Shown: positions 20,836 to 31,691, numbered from the stretch's first letter. The stretch: 64,000 nucleotides of DNA from an uncultured Pseudomonadota bacterium (GCA_903838125.1 CAILXF010000031.1:1-64000), one strand, 5' to 3'. Made by a program: numbers and translations. The notes: generated from the letters alone by a model not told the origin.

Positions 20836-20903
20836 TGGATGTGCAGTGTAAATAAGACGTTGCATACATTAGTATATTCGTATAAAAAAGATTAGGAGAT
20901 AGC

Positions 20904-21461
20904 ATGTTTAGCAATAAAGCATTAAGATCAACTTTAATTATTTCTATGTTGACATTGGTAGGCCTTACATTTTCATTTCAAGCAAGGGCCGCGTGTGATT
21001 TTGTTTCAACAAAAGACAATAGCGCATTCGTAATCAAAGGAACTGATACTGATACTCCAGAAGTAAAGGAATTTTTAGCAACTTGCAAGAATCCATACAC
21101 AGCAAAATATGTAACAGATGCTGAATCAGCAAAACAAGGTAAAAAAGTACTTTCATATAACGGATGTACGGGCTGTCATGGTGGTAATTTAGGTGGTCTA
21201 ATGGCGCCTTCTCTTGTTAAGAACGGTGGTGTTGGTGCATTCGATACAAGATGGGTTTATGCAAAAAATGGTACGGATAAGGGTATGTTTGAAACTATTG
21301 CTAACGGTACACCAGGGATTTCTGGCGGCACTATGTTTATCTGGCACAATCAGCTAGAAGGGCATACAGGTGATGGTTTAACGACAGATGAAATCCTTAA
21401 GGCTATTGCTTATATTCGTACAGTATATAAAGGTACGGACGAAAAAACCTGGTTAAAATAA
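20904..21461 (+). CDS. Second cytochrome c(L)-like protein, predicted soluble periplasmic
   Basis: Signal peptide ...FQARA|A, CTGCH heme motif, VKEFLATCKNPY and DKGMFETIANGT shared with the 2191-2715 product. Confidence 0.8.
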   Translation: MFSNKALRSTLIISMLTLVGLTFSFQARAACDFVSTKDNSAFVIKGTDTDTPEVKEFLATCKNPYTAKYVTDAESAKQGKKVLSYNGCTGCHGGNLGGLMAPSLVKNGGVGAFDTRWVYAKNGTDKGMFETIANGTPGISGGTMFIWHNQLEGHTGDGLTTDEILKAIAYIRTVYKGTDEKTWLK

Positions 21462-21514
21462 ATGTGAGAATGGCGAACAGCCCTTTTTATTATTCACTAA
21501 AGATGGAGTATTAA

Positions 21515-21958
21515 ATGAAGAGTTTCAATATCGTTTTATTGGCATTACTAAGCTTAAGTGCAGCTTCTGCAAATGCGAATGTGGCTAATGCAGAAAAGTT
21601 AGTCTCTATTTATAGTGCTATTGCTAAGCACGATAACCCAGAGTACGTAGGCCCTACGGCTGCTGATGGCAAGTTCTTTTTCAATCGTAAGATTAAACTC
21701 GGCAATGGTAAAGAAACGGCTTGCGCTTCATGCCATACAGCCAACCCTGCGGACGAAGGCAAACATTCAGTAACAGGAAAGGCCATTCGTCCTCTATCTC
21801 CAGTTGTGAACGCCAAGCGTTTTGAAGACTTTGAAAAAGTACAAGGAAAGTTCACTCAACACTGCAAAGAGGTTATCGGAAGCGACTGTACTTCAGCAGA
21901 AAAAGCGAGCTACATCACCTATGTATTAACAGAAAAAACACCTACTGCTACTAAGTGA
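21515..21958 (+). CDS. DUF1924 / SHP-like monoheme cytochrome c
   Basis: Signal peptide, CASCHTANPADEGKHSVTGKAIRPLSP...RFEDFEKV. Confidence 0.82.
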   Translation: MKSFNIVLLALLSLSAASANANVANAEKLVSIYSAIAKHDNPEYVGPTAADGKFFFNRKIKLGNGKETACASCHTANPADEGKHSVTGKAIRPLSPVVNAKRFEDFEKVQGKFTQHCKEVIGSDCTSAEKASYITYVLTEKTPTATK

Positions 21959-22003
21959 TTTAAGCCAGTGGTACGCTGTTGATGTATAAAAGATGAAATG
22001 ATG

Positions 22004-22034
22004 AGGGGCTGGAGTAATTTCCAGCCCTTTTTAT
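22004..22034 (+). terminator. Rho-independent terminator
   Basis: GGGCTGGAGTAATTTCCAGCCCTTTTTATTTTT. Confidence 0.9.
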
Positions 22035-22088
22035 TTTTGAGTGACTGCTTAGCAATAGCGTCATTAATAAGCTATTAGCCTGTTTAGG

Positions 22089-22736
22089 ATGGAGATAAGA
22101 AGTAATAAAATGAAAAACTTTATAGTGCTATTATGGATTTTTTATTCACTCATTACATCAAATGCTGCTATGGCTATTGAAGAACCAAATTTTAATCTAA
22201 TTGTAAAAGAAAACGCTTTTGAGCTTCGCGCGTACCAACCAAAAATTATTGCCGAAGTATCCATTGATGCTGATATGAGTGAGTCATCTAGTAAAGGTTT
22301 TAGATTAATTGCTGACTTCATATTTGGAAACAATACTTCACGGGAAGGTGGAAGTGAAAAAATCAGTATGACTGCGCCAGTATCAGTTTATGAAAAATCT
22401 GAGCAAATATCCATGACTGCACCCGTAGGTGTTCAACAAGTTAAGGATGGATGGAAAGTTTATTTTGTAATGCCAAGCAAATACACCTTAGACAGCATCC
22501 CCAAGCCTAACAATGCTCAAGTGAGTATCAAGCAGATTCCTGCAAAGAAAATTGCAGTTATTAGATTCTCTGGTCTTGTTGACGAAGAAAAGATGAATAA
22601 GAAAGTTAAGGATTTAAATGAGTGGATTGTTAGTAAGAATCTCAAGGCAATGAGCATCCCTGAGCTAGCTAGATATAATCCACCTTGGACTCTGCCATTT
22701 TTAAGGCGAAACGAAGTGATGATAGAAGTTGACTAG
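22089..22736 (+). CDS. SOUL family heme-binding protein
   Basis: FELRAYQPKIIAEV, ISMTAPV repeated, YFVMPSKYTLDSIPKPNN; start may be ATG 22110. Confidence 0.92.
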   Translation: MEIRSNKMKNFIVLLWIFYSLITSNAAMAIEEPNFNLIVKENAFELRAYQPKIIAEVSIDADMSESSSKGFRLIADFIFGNNTSREGGSEKISMTAPVSVYEKSEQISMTAPVGVQQVKDGWKVYFVMPSKYTLDSIPKPNNAQVSIKQIPAKKIAVIRFSGLVDEEKMNKKVKDLNEWIVSKNLKAMSIPELARYNPPWTLPFLRRNEVMIEVD

Positions 22737-22812
22737 CCTACGTAACCTGTTTTAAAAGCACTTAAATATAATAGAACAGCAAAAATTTTTGCTTAATGTA
22801 TAGGAGAATATT

Positions 22813-23202
22813 ATGGATTTTCACCTCACGTCACTTATCACAACATTCACATTAATTTTACTTTTTGGAGTAGCTTTCAACGTTGGTAAGGCTAGGGCAA
22901 AGTACAAAATTGACGCCCCAGCCACAACAGGGCACCCGAAATTTGAGCTGGTTTATCGTGTACAGATGAATACAGTAGAAAATGCCGTGGCTTTTATTCC
23001 TGCACTTTGGCTATTTTCATATTACGTTAGTGTGATTTATGGCGCAGTGCTTGGTGTGGCATGGCTCGTCGGTAGAATCTGGTATGCCGTGGCCTATTGT
23101 GAGGATGCAAAAAAACGTGGGGGTGGATTTGGTTTATCACTCCTGTCTTTTTTAATACTGACTACTGGTGCTTTAATTGCGATCATAAGGCAAATGGTTT
23201 AA
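22813..23202 (+). CDS. MAPEG family membrane protein
   Basis: FNVGKARAKYKIDAPATTGHPKFELVYRVQMNTVENAVAF. Confidence 0.9.
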   Translation: MDFHLTSLITTFTLILLFGVAFNVGKARAKYKIDAPATTGHPKFELVYRVQMNTVENAVAFIPALWLFSYYVSVIYGAVLGVAWLVGRIWYAVAYCEDAKKRGGGFGLSLLSFLILTTGALIAIIRQMV

Positions 23203-23340
23203 ATCAACATAATTTGTAGACGCAAAGTCACCTATTGATTTGTACTGATGACTATTTTTGTGATGTCTATAAATTCGAAATCCAATGACTGCTAGATGTA
23301 TGGCGTATTACTTTTAAGATATAAATTCCCGCGTTTAATT

Positions 23341-23362
23341 GAAAAAGGCGCCTAAGCGCCTT
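23341..23362 (-). terminator. Rho-independent terminator downstream of rho
   Basis: AAGGCGCTTAGGCGCCTTTTTC on minus strand. Confidence 0.85.
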
Positions 23363-23388
23363 GTTCATGGTTTAAATTTATTAATGGC

Positions 23389-24648
23389 TTAGCCTCTACG
23401 CATACTGTCAAAAAAGTCTGCATTGTTTTTAGTGGCTTTGATTTTATCTAATAAGAATTCCATCGCCTCTATATCATCCATAGGATAAAGCAGTTTGCGA
23501 AGTACCCATATTTTCTGTAACACGTCTTTTTCTATCAACAGTTCTTCACGACGGGTGCCTGATTTATTTACATTAATTGCTGGATATTGGCGTTTCTCAG
23601 CCATTTTACGGTCAAGATGAATTTCCATATTGCCGGTACCTTTAAACTCTTCATAGATGACATCATCCATGCGTGAGCCGGTATCTACTAGCGCAGTTGC
23701 AATAATAGTTAGAGAGCCGCCTTCTTCAATATTACGTGCGGCACCGAAGAAACGTTTTGGTCGTTGTAAAGCATTGGCATCTACACCGCCGGTGAGTACC
23801 TTGCCTGATGAAGGAATAACAGTGTTGTATGCACGGGCTAGGCGAGTAATCGAGTCAAGTAAAATGACCACATCTTTTTTGTGTTCGACCAAGCGCTTGG
23901 CTTTTTCCAAGACCATTTCAGCCACTTGTACGTGGCGTGTAGCTGGTTCATCAAAGGTAGAGGCAACTACTTCACCTTTCACAGAGCGTGTCATTTCCGT
24001 CACTTCTTCTGGACGCTCATCAATTAATAGTACGATCAAAATCACATCAGGATGGTTCGCGGTAATGGCGTGGGCAATATTCTGCATCATCACTGTTTTA
24101 CCACTTTTCGGGCTGGCAACTAGCAGGCCACGTTGGCCCTTACCAATTGGTGCGATCATGTCAATCACACGGCTGGTAATATTTTCAGCACCTTTGATAT
24201 CGCGCTCTAGTGTGAGTGGGATTGTAGGAAATAGTGGGGTTAAATTTTCAAATAATATTTTGTGTTTGGTATTTTCTGGCGTTTCACCATTAACCATATC
24301 TACTTTAACTAGCGCAAAATAACGCTCGCCATCTTTAGGAATGCGCACTTCACCTTTAATGGTATCGCCCGTATGTAGATTAAAGCGTCGAATTTGTGAA
24401 GGTGAAACATAAACATCATCTGGTCCAGCTAAATATGAGCTGTCAGGTGAGCGAAGAAAGCCAAAGCCGTCTTGTAAAACCTCAAGCGTACCGTCGCCAA
24501 ATATACTGTCGCCTTTTTTGGCTTTGTTTTTTAGAATTGCAAAAATCAAATCTTGCTTGCGCATGCGGCTAGCATTTTCAATTTCATTGGCAATAGCCAT
24601 ATCAACTAACTCGGTAACGGGTAGATGCTTAAGGTCTGATAAGTGCAT
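23389..24648 (-). CDS. rho: Transcription termination factor Rho
   Basis: [65 protein letters not shown]. Confidence 0.99.
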   Translation of the reverse strand: MHLSDLKHLPVTELVDMAIANEIENASRMRKQDLIFAILKNKAKKGDSIFGDGTLEVLQDGFGFLRSPDSSYLAGPDDVYVSPSQIRRFNLHTGDTIKGEVRIPKDGERYFALVKVDMVNGETPENTKHKILFENLTPLFPTIPLTLERDIKGAENITSRVIDMIAPIGKGQRGLLVASPKSGKTVMMQNIAHAITANHPDVILIVLLIDERPEEVTEMTRSVKGEVVASTFDEPATRHVQVAEMVLEKAKRLVEHKKDVVILLDSITRLARAYNTVIPSSGKVLTGGVDANALQRPKRFFGAARNIEEGGSLTIIATALVDTGSRMDDVIYEEFKGTGNMEIHLDRKMAEKRQYPAINVNKSGTRREELLIEKDVLQKIWVLRKLLYPMDDIEAMEFLLDKIKATKNNADFFDSMRRG

Positions 24649-24838
24649 GGAGGCTCACTAAAACAAGATGTAGATGGGGTAGGGTGAATCGCAAGAGGGT
24701 TGGAACTAATGGGTTGTGCTTAAATTAAGCTTATTGCTGAATTGCTTAGTACTTCAGTGTTGCTTAGATATGACTGTTTGATCGTTTAAGACTTAATCAA
24801 ACACTCATATTTTTTGAAGTTTACTAAGCGTAATAGGT

Positions 24839-25165
24839 TTAGATGTTGCTGTCAATAAATGCAGTTAATTGTGATTTTGATAATGCGCCGACTTTGGTCG
24901 CTTCTACATTGCCATTTTTGAACAACATTAAAGTTGGAATGCCGCGGATTCCATATTTAGGAGGCGTCGCTTGGTTGTCGTCGATATTCAGTTTTGCTAC
25001 TTTCAGGCGACCTGCGTATTCTTTAGAGATTTCATCTAAAATAGGTGCAATCATCTTGCATGGACCACACCACTCCGCCCAATAGTCAACTAATACGGGA
25101 AGTTGTGATTGTAAAACGTCTAGCTCAAAACTTGCGTCGCTAAGGTGTGTGATATGCTCGCTCAT
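24839..25165 (-). CDS. trxA: Thioredoxin
   Basis: [18 protein letters not shown]. Confidence 0.97.
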   Translation of the reverse strand: MSEHITHLSDASFELDVLQSQLPVLVDYWAEWCGPCKMIAPILDEISKEYAGRLKVAKLNIDDNQATPPKYGIRGIPTLMLFKNGNVEATKVGALSKSQLTAFIDSNI

Positions 25166-25458
25166 GTAAACCTCTATTTGAATTTTGCTTTATGGTAAGT
25201 GTGTATCGTAACGAAAAAAAACGTTTTAGTGAAGCGCCAAATATTAAAAAAGGCTCTAAAACTTAAGTTCGGTTTGCATTAATTATTGGCGTTAATTATA
25301 CGCTATTGTTAATCGCTACGTTGCTGCAAAAAATCCGGGTTTACTTATTTGAAATTGCAGGTTGGGTCCATTACTCAATATAAATCCTAATGTAGACTTG
25401 TTGAAGCCTTGTGTTTAGTGACATTCTGACTATTTTTATACTGAATGAGTTTAAAATT

Positions 25459-25935
25459 TATATGCGAATATTTCTATATACCCTGTTACTCCTAACTTTA
25501 AGTCAGTTATCTTATGCTGAAACCAATTTAGTGGCTAACTTTTTGTTAAAAGATACCGCTGGTGTTAAGCATCAACTAAACAACTACAAGGGGAAATGGG
25601 TGCTGGTTAATTACTGGGCCACTTGGTGCCCGCCTTGTTTGGAAGAAGTACCTGACTTGGTGAATCTTTATGATCAGCGTAAGAATAAGGATTTAGTGGT
25701 ATTGGGGGTGGTATTTGAATACAAAAACACTCAGGAAGTGTCGGTATTTGTCGACGACATGCTTATGTCTTATCCCATCATACTTGGAACAGATTTAGTC
25801 AAGGCGCAGATCGGACCTGCCGATGTGCTACCCACCACTTTTATTTACAATCCGCAAGGCATGCTGGTGAAAGTTAAGCACGGTTTAATTACTAAGCAAT
25901 ATATTGAAAGTATCATTGGACCTATTAAGAAATAG
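25459..25935 (+). CDS. TlpA-family thiol:disulfide oxidoreductase
   Basis: N-terminal signal; LVNYWATWCPPCLEEVP; ORF can extend to 25411. Confidence 0.88.
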   Translation, partial: YMRIFLYTLLLLTLSQLSYAETNLVANFLLKDTAGVKHQLNNYKGKWVLVNYWATWCPPCLEEVPDLVNLYDQRKNKDLVVLGVVFEYKNTQEVSVFVDDMLMSYPIILGTDLVKAQIGPADVLPTTFIYNPQGMLVKVKHGLITKQYIESIIGPIKK

Positions 25936-25991
25936 GTGCGCTTGCAAGTTAGGTACCGACTTAAAATTGCCAGTGTAAAGGTTTCGTGTAT

Positions 25992-26321
25992 TTAGTAAGG
26001 CACCGCAATGCTAGCGCCTGTGCCATCAAGAATGTTCAACTGATTCTCATCTGCGAAATGCATTAATTGCGCATATCCGTCTGGATTCACGGTTTTCAAC
26101 TTCAAATCCACAGCTAAGCAACGCACACCATTGACCACTTTAGGCTTGAGGTAAGGTGAATATTTGAGTTTACGGTCTTCGCCAAAAGTTGCATAGGTGC
26201 TACACATACGATCAACCCAGTCACTTGGGCGAAACGGTTTGCCTTCACGTGTATTGCCTTCAATGATAATTTCGGCAATGATGGGATTGCTAGTTGTTGC
26301 GACTGCTGGTTCTTTAGTCAT
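25992..26321 (-). CDS. DUF3579 family protein
   Basis: EIIIEGNTREGKPFRPSDWVDRMCSTYATFG. Confidence 0.78.
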   Translation of the reverse strand: MTKEPAVATTSNPIIAEIIIEGNTREGKPFRPSDWVDRMCSTYATFGEDRKLKYSPYLKPKVVNGVRCLAVDLKLKTVNPDGYAQLMHFADENQLNILDGTGASIAVPY

Positions 26322-26421
26322 TTATATTTATACCGGTATTATTAGGTGCGATAGTTGAGCCGTAAATAGCGAGGCAATGTAACAGCGCAAGTGAAATTGC
26401 CTGCGCTGTTGGGGCTGGATA

Positions 26422-27024
26422 CTAAGGCATGTATTCAAAAACTTTAACCACTTTAGACACACCGTGGGTATTGCGTGCAATATCTACAGCAGCCTCAGCC
26501 TCTTTTTGTGTCACATAACCCATTAGATAGACGACGGTATTTTCAGTGACGACTTTGACCAAGTTAGCTTGGAAGCGATTTTCTGACAGGAATTGTGTCT
26601 TAATTTTTGAGGTTAAATAGGCATCATTGGCACGTGAGCTTATTGAAGTTTTTTCGCCTATCACTAGCTCATTATTGATGTTAGTGACGTTTTCTATCGC
26701 CTTGATTAAGCTTTCTGTTTTGGCTTTTGTGCCGTTGTCTGCGACTTCCCCAGTCAACAATACATTGCCCTTGTAGCTAGTAATATTGATGTGTGCGCTA
26801 TCTGGCAGGTTGGCTGAAATTTTTTGTGCTGCTTTGAGTTCAATGTTTTGATCTTCGACGTAAACGCCAGTAGTACGTCTATCAGCAGCCATTGCTCCAC
26901 CAGCAGCTGCACCACCAACCACCACTGGAACGCATGCAGATATTTGGGTAGCTAGTGCAATAGCCGCCAGTAATTTAAATGGGAGCGACATATTCATAAC
27001 GGGCATTAATTTCATCGTGAACAT
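26422..27024 (-). CDS. dolP: BON-domain lipoprotein (DolP/YraP-like)
   Basis: Lipobox-like QISAC, two BON repeats (VLLTGEVADNGTK..., VVYLMGYVTQKEAEAAVDIAR). Confidence 0.85.
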   Translation of the reverse strand: MFTMKLMPVMNMSLPFKLLAAIALATQISACVPVVVGGAAAGGAMAADRRTTGVYVEDQNIELKAAQKISANLPDSAHINITSYKGNVLLTGEVADNGTKAKTESLIKAIENVTNINNELVIGEKTSISSRANDAYLTSKIKTQFLSENRFQANLVKVVTENTVVYLMGYVTQKEAEAAVDIARNTHGVSKVVKVFEYMP

Positions 27025-27326
27025 CCTTTATATAAAGTATTAGTGATTAAAATTCTAACGCAACGACTGGTGCGGTTTATTTTTTGCCTTGCTAGAAAGC
27101 ATCCTGTAGGCATTCTACTGCGTTTACACCTGTTTTTTCATTAAATGGCGTTGCTTGGCAGGCGTACTTTAACAAAAATCAGTGTATGGCTGTCGAGCAT
27201 AATTAAATTTATTTCAGGCTAGCATTTGCCATTCAGCAATATTAAGCCCCTTTTGTTGCAAAAGTATTGCAGTCAGACCTTCAGTAGCTATAACTTGCTG
27301 CAAATATTCAGATTAGTGAATTAATC

Positions 27327-29009
27327 TCATTTTTCCAACACTACACCTTGGTCGGTAAATTTTGCAACAGATAGTTGTCGCTGAATTTGACCACTATGAT
27401 CGAGTGAGAGTTTACCTGTTAAGCCTTCAATGACGAGGTCATTGCCCATAAGGCCGGTTGTAAGTATCTGCAGATAGTCAACGCCCAAGGCAAAGTAGCG
27501 TTTTAACTCATTGTTCTTTAAAGCGGCGCTGGGCTCGCGGTAATCAGTAAATTGTGAATTATTCGGAGCTAATAAAAATGGTATGTCAACAAAATATATC
27601 GCATTAAGTGCGATGTTGGCATTGGCATCACTATCTAGCATGTTGATGTCGGAAAATGACATGGTGGGCATACTGATATCAAGATAAGGCCGCACGTTTT
27701 TGACCTCCGGACCTGACATTGCCAAAAGCAACATATCTTGTGCCTGTAAGGCAATGTTAGCTTTTAAATCCATTAGTTGGTTTAAATCAAAACTGCCCTT
27801 AACACCAACTGCACTGGGTATTAGGCTGATGATTTTTAGCGAAAACCCCCGTTCGGTTTGCCAGGCCTGGACGAAGCTTTGAAGCATTTGGCTGGCGGGT
27901 TCGTTGGCTGTGGTCAATACTAAGATATTTTGCATGGCATTGCGGGTTGCAAACTCCGCAATTCGATGCGCCTCATCCTGAAGCGACAGATCTGCCTGCT
28001 TCCTGCTGATATTAGCGTTTAATGAAACGACAGAAACGGGGTTTGGACCGGTTAAGTTTATGCCGAAATTAGGCGCAATCGCGTAGTCAGCCCCCTCACT
28101 TTTTGCGAGTGAATATTGCGTATTAATGTCCTCTAAATCATTTGCGCGAGTATAGGATTTAATTTCATTTGGCATATTTCTTTTACTTAATGCTGCCTGT
28201 AAGCCGAGTTTAAACGCCGCAACTCTCTCGGAGATGCCTTCGTGGACTGGAGGCAATATTAAGGCAATATTGCCATTAATAACTGCTGGCGCGGTTGACG
28301 GCTCAGGTGCCGTCGTTGCTAGTGTTTTTGCGAATGCTGAAGCAATATGATCTGGATAACTGTTGCTCCAAGTACTTAAGCTGGTGGCGACATCTTGATT
28401 TCTTGTAGCCAAACTTAAATCAATCCAGCCTTGTATTGTGGTGTCCGCGCTTTCACCGCGCATGGCAATTAAATCGGCTGGGGTTTGTGTTGAGAGCAGT
28501 TTCCAAACGCGTTGCTGGTTATGGCTAATCGCTTGCGCGTCCACTAAATAAGGATGTCTTCGCACTAATTGCTCTATGGCGCTTGCAATATCGCCTTGTT
28601 TTTCGTAGGCATCACTTAAACTTGCATGTAAACTAGCGATCGCAGTTTGGTTCAAATCAAGGTTGGACTGCAAAGGGAGTAGCAGTATAAATGTGCGTTC
28701 AAATTCTGCATTTTTAGCGGCGATGTTGCCAGCTAACAACTTCGCGTAAGGGGAGCTCGGTGGAATGCGCGTTAGACTGAGTGCAGCTAACTCCAAGTCT
28801 GCTTGTTCTATATATTGTTGTCCTTGCATAAAAGCTTGTTCGGCGTTTATTGTCTTGTCAGTAACGTCGTTTGCCCAGCTACTTGAGCTTATCGCGATGA
28901 TGCCAACCAAGCAGTATCGTAATAGCTGTAATAAGCCTTTAAAATGAGAAGCTGTGAACAAGTTTTTTAAGTGGTAGTAATGATTCATAAAGACTTTGTA
29001 ATCTAACAA
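27327..29009 (-). CDS. lpoA: Penicillin-binding protein activator LpoA family
   Basis: IALILPPVHEGISERVAAFKLGLQAAL; divergent to rsmI as in the yraL/yraM locus. Confidence 0.82.
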   Translation of the reverse strand: MLDYKVFMNHYYHLKNLFTASHFKGLLQLLRYCLVGIIAISSSSWANDVTDKTINAEQAFMQGQQYIEQADLELAALSLTRIPPSSPYAKLLAGNIAAKNAEFERTFILLLPLQSNLDLNQTAIASLHASLSDAYEKQGDIASAIEQLVRRHPYLVDAQAISHNQQRVWKLLSTQTPADLIAMRGESADTTIQGWIDLSLATRNQDVATSLSTWSNSYPDHIASAFAKTLATTAPEPSTAPAVINGNIALILPPVHEGISERVAAFKLGLQAALSKRNMPNEIKSYTRANDLEDINTQYSLAKSEGADYAIAPNFGINLTGPNPVSVVSLNANISRKQADLSLQDEAHRIAEFATRNAMQNILVLTTANEPASQMLQSFVQAWQTERGFSLKIISLIPSAVGVKGSFDLNQLMDLKANIALQAQDMLLLAMSGPEVKNVRPYLDISMPTMSFSDINMLDSDANANIALNAIYFVDIPFLLAPNNSQFTDYREPSAALKNNELKRYFALGVDYLQILTTGLMGNDLVIEGLTGKLSLDHSGQIQRQLSVAKFTDQGVVLEK

Positions 29010-29035
29010 TTCTAACTAGAATGTGATGCCAATGA

Positions 29036-29884
29036 ATGACAAGTAATGGCTTATTATATGTGGTAGCAACGCCAATTGGCAATTTGAGTGATATCACTCT
29101 ACGCGCCTTGGAAATACTCAAAAGTGTAGATGCAATTGCGGCAGAGGATACGCGGCATACTTCGGGCCTATTGTCCCATTTTGGTATTGCTAAAAAATTA
29201 ATTGCGGTGCATGAGCATAATGAGCATCAGTCAGCAGAAAAGCTATTAGCGTTATTGCTAGCAGGGCAAAACATTGCCTTAGTCACTGATGCAGGAACCC
29301 CGGCCGTCAGCGATCCTGGCGCAATCGTGGTTGACTTGGTACGTAAGGCTGGCATTAAAGTGGTGCCTATCCCTGGGGCTAGTGCGGTAATTGCCGCATT
29401 ATCTGCTTCGGGCATCGCACAAAACGGATTCTTATTTTATGGTTTTCTGCCAGCAAGTGGTTCGGCTCGCCGTAAAGCCTTAGAAACACTTAAAGCGCAA
29501 ACCGTTACGCTGGTTTTTTATGAGGCGCCACATCGGATTATTGAGAGTGTTGTGGATATGGCTGCTGTCTTGGGCGCTGACCGCCGCATTACCATTGCAC
29601 GTGAAATCACCAAGACTTTTGAAACGATTTATAGTTGCGAGTTGAGTAAAGCTGAAGCTTGGTTGCAGGCAGATGCAAATCAGCAACGTGGCGAATTTGT
29701 ATTGTTGGTGGAAGCTGCGGCCACTAAAGATGCGGCAGAAATACCGGAAGACACGGTGCGTGTTTTAAAATTATTGTTGGCAGACTTGCCGCTGAAGCAG
29801 GCCGTGCAATTAACTACTGAAATTACGGGTGAAAAAAAGAATGTACTTTACGAGCTAGCCCTTTCATTAAAATCTGATCAATAA
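29036..29884 (+). CDS. rsmI: 16S rRNA 2'-O-methyltransferase RsmI
   Basis: GLLYVVATPIGNLSDITLRALE, EDTRHTSGLL, VTDAGTPAVSDPG. Confidence 0.98.
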   Translation: MTSNGLLYVVATPIGNLSDITLRALEILKSVDAIAAEDTRHTSGLLSHFGIAKKLIAVHEHNEHQSAEKLLALLLAGQNIALVTDAGTPAVSDPGAIVVDLVRKAGIKVVPIPGASAVIAALSASGIAQNGFLFYGFLPASGSARRKALETLKAQTVTLVFYEAPHRIIESVVDMAAVLGADRRITIAREITKTFETIYSCELSKAEAWLQADANQQRGEFVLLVEAAATKDAAEIPEDTVRVLKLLLADLPLKQAVQLTTEITGEKKNVLYELALSLKSDQ

Positions 29885-29902
29885 CCTAACATCAATTAAA
29901 TC

Positions 29903-30943
29903 ATGAAAACTATTACACTTACCCGTCCAGACGACTGGCATCTTCACCTTAGAGATGGCGCAGCATTGCACGCGGTATTGCCAGATACAGCGCGTCAATT
30001 TGCACGCGCGATTGTGATGCCTAATTTGCGACCACCTGTGACCACGGCCGCGCTAGCGTTAACTTATATGCAGCGTATTGTTGCGGCCTTACCAGCAGGC
30101 TCAAAATTTACACCGCTAATGACTTTGTATTTGACTGATAACACGAGTGCTGACGATATAGTTGAAGCTAAGGCTAGTGGCATCGTACACGGGGTTAAAC
30201 TTTATCCGGCTGGCGCCACCACCAACTCTGATTCTGGAGTGACTAATTTAGGGAATTGCAGCAAGGCTTTGTCGGCTATGGAGAAGTTAGGCATGCCGTT
30301 GTTAGTGCATGCAGAAGTGACGGATGCTGAAGTGGATGTATTTGATCGTGAGCGCGTATTTATTGAGCGCAATATGCTACCACTTCTGAAAAACTATCCT
30401 GCGCTCAAAGTGGTGTTCGAACACATTACGACTAAAGATGCAGCTGATTTTGTTTTAGCAGCGCCTAGTAATGTTGCCGCGACCATTACTGCGCATCATT
30501 TGCTGCTTAATCGTAATGATATGTTTAAAGGTGGAATTTTGCCTCACCATTATTGTTTGCCTATCTTAAAGCGCGAGCAGCATCGATTGGCCTTGGTGGA
30601 GGCGGCCACCTCAGGCAATGCTAAATTTTTCTTAGGCACTGATAGCGCACCACATGCAAAATCTACCAAGGAAAACGCTTGTGGTTGTGCGGGTATGTAC
30701 ACCGCCCATACGGCGCTTGAGCTTTATGCTGAAGCGTTCGATCGAGCCGGTGCGTTGGATAAGCTGGAAGGGTTTGCGAGTTTTTACGGTGCAGATTTTT
30801 ACGGATTAGCACGTAATACTGAACAAATTAACCTAGTAAAAGAAAGTTGGACTGTACCAACTAGTTTGCCGTTTGCCGATGACGCCTTGGTGCCTCTTTG
30901 GGCGGGGCAGACTTTGCACTGGAAATTATCTAGTCTTCACTAG
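29903..30943 (+). CDS. pyrC: Dihydroorotase PyrC
   Basis: [32 protein letters not shown]. Confidence 0.98.
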   Translation: MKTITLTRPDDWHLHLRDGAALHAVLPDTARQFARAIVMPNLRPPVTTAALALTYMQRIVAALPAGSKFTPLMTLYLTDNTSADDIVEAKASGIVHGVKLYPAGATTNSDSGVTNLGNCSKALSAMEKLGMPLLVHAEVTDAEVDVFDRERVFIERNMLPLLKNYPALKVVFEHITTKDAADFVLAAPSNVAATITAHHLLLNRNDMFKGGILPHHYCLPILKREQHRLALVEAATSGNAKFFLGTDSAPHAKSTKENACGCAGMYTAHTALELYAEAFDRAGALDKLEGFASFYGADFYGLARNTEQINLVKESWTVPTSLPFADDALVPLWAGQTLHWKLSSLH

Positions 30944-31031
30944 CGCCTCATGCCCGAGCTTGAATCGGGGAAATGAAGCTTGTTTGAAGATTGAGCTCAG
31001 CTAAGGCTTTGTAGCGTGTTAAAATATGCTT

Positions 31032-31364
31032 GAAGCTGGCTAGACAGTCGCCGCCTAGCAATAGGGGGAGGAAAGTCCGGGCTGCATAGAGCGGGATGAC
31101 GGCTAACGGCCGTACGTTGAAAGCCGCAAGGTATAAGGCGCGGAATAGGGCCACAGAGACGAGCGTATTAAGTTACGGTGAAACGCGGTAACCTCCATTC
31201 GCAGCAAGACCAAATAGGCTGGCATTTTTACGCAAGTAAATAAGGCGTGGCTCGCGCTGCCAGCGGGTAGGTTGCTTGAGCGCATAAGTAATTATGCGCC
31301 TAGATGAATGACTGTCAGCTTTAGTAATAAAGCCTACAGAACCCGGCTTATCGGCCAGCTTCAC
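31032..31364 (+). ncRNA. rnpB: RNase P RNA (type A)
   Basis: GAAGCTGGCTAGACAGTCGCCGCC...GGGGGAGGAAAGTCCGGGCTGCATAGAGC...GCAGCAAGACCAAATAGG...TAGATGAATGACTGTC...ACAGAACCCGGCTTATCGGCCAGCTTCACT. Confidence 0.96.
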
Positions 31365-31654
31365 TCTTTAAACATGCTCTCTAAAATGCTGCTGCAAGGA
31401 TGCCCTTTGCAGTTATTACAGTTTTAGCCCCTCCCGCCGCTTCAAATCTAGTGCAACTCCTTCAGTTTCCTTTTACTTCCCTGGCAGAATTTTTACTATC
31501 ATTATTGCGCCAACTACAATTCAAAAGCTTTCGTAACTATTCTAATAATCTACATTCACATAATTTTGTATGTGCTTAATTTATAACGACTTTATTTTTA
31601 GCACTAAAATACGCTAAGTCATTGACCTATATAGAAAAAATAGTAAAAAAGGGC

Positions 31655-31683
31655 TTGCATTAAGCGACACTTTTATCTATAGT
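31655..31683 (+). promoter_or_regulatory. Putative sigma70 promoter of the dcw cluster
   Basis: TTGCAT - 17 bp - TATAGT, immediately before MraZ boxes. Confidence 0.7.
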
Positions 31684-31691
31684 GCAGATTA

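Noticed and set aside
23657-24322. 221-aa plus-strand ORF opposite rho
   Set aside because: Antisense shadow of rho; no recognisable motifs
26381-26410. AACAGCGCA/TGCGCTGTT hairpin between DUF3579 and dolP genes
   Set aside because: Good stem but no clear T run on either strand; not called a terminator
30948-31364. Several minus-strand ORFs of 60-68 aa over 30948-31364
   Set aside because: They overlap the RNase P RNA gene; not coding
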